From Proteles cristata cristata (taxonomy: Eukaryota; Chordata; Mammalia; Carnivora; Hyaenidae), in the NCBI GenBank assembly GCA_017311185.1, contig JAESUZ010000347.1, forward strand, positions 550,853 through 614,852: 64,000 nt of DNA. Reading direction: 5' to 3'. Under the pieces are notes generated by a model that was not told the origin of the DNA, searched no databases, and saw only the letters and a program-made list of their open reading frames with translations. Below are positions 62,785-64,000 of the stretch, piece by piece. Numbering within the stretch: the stretch's first letter is position 1; each line of letters begins with the position of its first letter. The position numbers were made by a program, and so were the translations under genes.

Positions 62785-62820
62785 ATGGCGCGGCGCGGCC
62801 CGGGGCCCCGGGCGTCCTGA
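62785..62820 (+). other. Short upstream ORF in AATK 5' UTR
   Basis: An ATG with G at -3 and G at +4 opens an 11-codon frame (MARRGPGPRAS) that ends 45 bases before the main ATG. Its initiation context is at least as good as that of the main start. Confidence 0.5.
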
Positions 62821-62865
62821 GCGCCGCGTCCGCCGGGGATGCCCGCCGCGCTGCTGGCCCTGGCC

Positions 62866-62920
62866 ATGTCGTCGTCCTTCTTCAACCCCAGCTTCGCCTT
62901 CAGCTCGCACTTCGACCCCG
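62866..62920 (+). CDS. AATK: AATK (LMTK1), first coding exon, partial
   Basis: Apoptosis-associated tyrosine kinase, a membrane-anchored LMTK-family kinase of neurons. Only the first coding exon is in the window: MSSSFFNPSFAFSSHFDP plus one base of the next codon, ending at a strong donor, GTGAGT, at 62921. This N-terminus is the one known for the long mammalian AATK form. The transmembrane segment and kinase domain lie beyond 64000. An in-frame ATG at 62839 could add nine residues (MPAALLALA); the 62866 start is preferred because it matches the known protein. Confidence 0.88.
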
Positions 62921-64000
62921 GTGAGTGTGCTGGCCGCGCCCCCGGGCCAGCCCTCTGCCCGCTGCGGCTGCCCCCGGCCTGCCGGTGCAGCCCGCCACCC
63001 CCTCCCCGTCCCCCACTGCGGACATGATGCTTCCTGAGCCGCGGTTTCCTCTTTTGCATGGAAATTAACCCTTTCCCCACTCCCCAGTAGGAGGACCTGC
63101 TCTGGGAAGGACCCCCTAGAGGCCCGGTGGTGGAGGTGGGCAGGCCTGGTGCTGAAGCCTCAGCGGGGGTGGGGGTGGGGGTGGGGGCGCAGGTAACTGG
63201 GGCAGGAGGCCTGCATTGGCCCCAGGTGTCCAGGGGAGGACGTGGCCAGGACCAGGGGCCCCCTGGGGGGTGTGGGAGTGTTGCTTTGGGTCCCAGGCCA
63301 CCATGGCCCCCTGCCCGCCTATGGTCTTAGTGTGGGAGGCCCCTCTCCGTGCTGGGGGCCGGTTCTAGGGAGCTCTGCCTGGCTGCCCAGGAGCCTGCAT
63401 AGGGCGTCGGGGGCAGCAGCCGCCACAGGACAGCCCACTGGGCAGAGGCTCAAAAGAGATGGGCCTCGGTGGGTGCCCAGGCCCCCTGGACAGCGGGGGG
63501 CAGGCTGAGGTGGCCCTGTCCGGCTGGCTGCATGCGCCCTGGGGCCCAGCCTCTCACTCTGCAGACTGGTCTACCCGTGGCTGCCTGGCCTCCTGCACTG
63601 GTGGGCGAGTGCCATGGGCCCAGCGGCCAGGGGCAGCTAGAGGCCTGCCTCTGTCCCCAGGACGTGGTAGGCTCTCTTCCCTCGCCTTCGCCAGCTCCCG
63701 GCCCCTCCACCAGCGGGGAGGCAAATCCCTGCCCTGGAGCCCGGGCCCAGGGGCCTGAGTCCCACCCACATGTCACTGCAGCGCTGGCACAGGCGAATCC
63801 AGCCCAAACGAAGCCAGGCGCGCACGTGCGGAGCTCTCCTGGGCCTCCCTCCCTGGGGCAGGGCCGAGTGTGTGCAGCCATGCGGGGGTCCCCTGGGCAC
63901 CGCCCCATCTGAAGGCACTTACTCCTGGGAGAAGGGAGATGACGTGAAGTCTGTCTGTTGGGTTTAGGGGGTGGGTGTCAGTCCCAGGCAACCGACCCCC
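62921..64000 (+). other. AATK: AATK intron 1 (partial)
   Basis: GC-rich unique sequence to the window end. It contains a short (GGGGGT)n run at about 63165-63187. No second exon is seen. Confidence 0.75.
63165..63187 (+). repeat. (GGGGGT)n short repeat
   Basis: About four G5T units; can form a G-quadruplex in AATK intron 1. Confidence 0.85.

Larger units (their letters stand above)
61900..62940 (+). promoter_or_regulatory. AATK: AATK CpG-island promoter and 5' UTR
   Basis: Extremely CpG-dense sequence leading to the AATK start, with long C-rich runs on the plus strand and no TATA box at a useful distance. The transcription start was not located. A short upstream ORF lies at 62785-62820. Confidence 0.75.

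Noticed and set aside
61739..63080. Open frames of 216-432 aa on both strands in the AATK CpG island
   Set aside because: Pro/Arg/Ala-rich low-complexity readings in all frames, expected from extreme GC content.

Overview
This is nuclear DNA from a mammal, almost certainly a felid. The genes are intron-rich with GT-AG splicing, CpG islands and canonical poly(A) signals. More than a dozen copies of a tRNA-Lys-derived carnivore SINE in its feline form are scattered through it, beside old L1 and MaLR LTR remnants. Gene content and order match human 17q25.3 read in the opposite direction: SLC38A10, NDUFAF8, TEPSIN, CEP131, PVALEF, AATK. Names come from recognising the encoded proteins; no database search was run.

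Layout. 1-5.4 kb: the 3' end of SLC38A10 (+), with an intron, the last two coding exons and the 3' UTR. 5.4-7.2 kb: intergenic. 7.17-9.69 kb: NDUFAF8 (-), three coding exons, the last tiny and about 2.2 kb from the second. 9.69-10.04 kb: a CpG-rich head-to-head promoter shared with TEPSIN (+, 10.04-18.9 kb, 13 coding exons, one U12-type intron). 19-27 kb: a gene-poor, AT-rich block of L1 and SINE insertions nested in each other. 27.1-46.1 kb: CEP131 (+), a CpG-island promoter with non-coding exon 1, then 25 coding exons that join in frame to 1083 codons. 46.1-50.7 kb: intergenic, with L1 and older repeats. 50.77-55.3 kb: PVALEF (-), four coding exons giving a 134-residue EF-hand protein, and a likely TATA promoter with a non-coding first exon. 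55.4-61.9 kb: intergenic, with an MLT1-type LTR, nested SINEs and a G-rich minisatellite. 61.9-64 kb: the AATK (+) CpG island, first coding exon and start of intron 1.

The genes do not form one pathway; this is a conserved syntenic block of unrelated functions: an amino-acid transporter, a complex I assembly factor, an AP-4 coat accessory protein, a centriolar satellite/cilium protein, a parvalbumin-like calcium binder and a membrane kinase. NDUFAF8 and TEPSIN probably share a bidirectional promoter. I found no credible undescribed gene system. The most interesting items are a U12-type intron and a CTCF motif laid over a NAGNAG acceptor in TEPSIN, a GC-AG intron in SLC38A10 supported by reading phase, a 41-bp perfect inverted repeat made by L1-into-L1 insertion, and the minisatellite upstream of AATK. 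Exon edges were read by eye and checked by reading phase; allow 1-2 bases of error.
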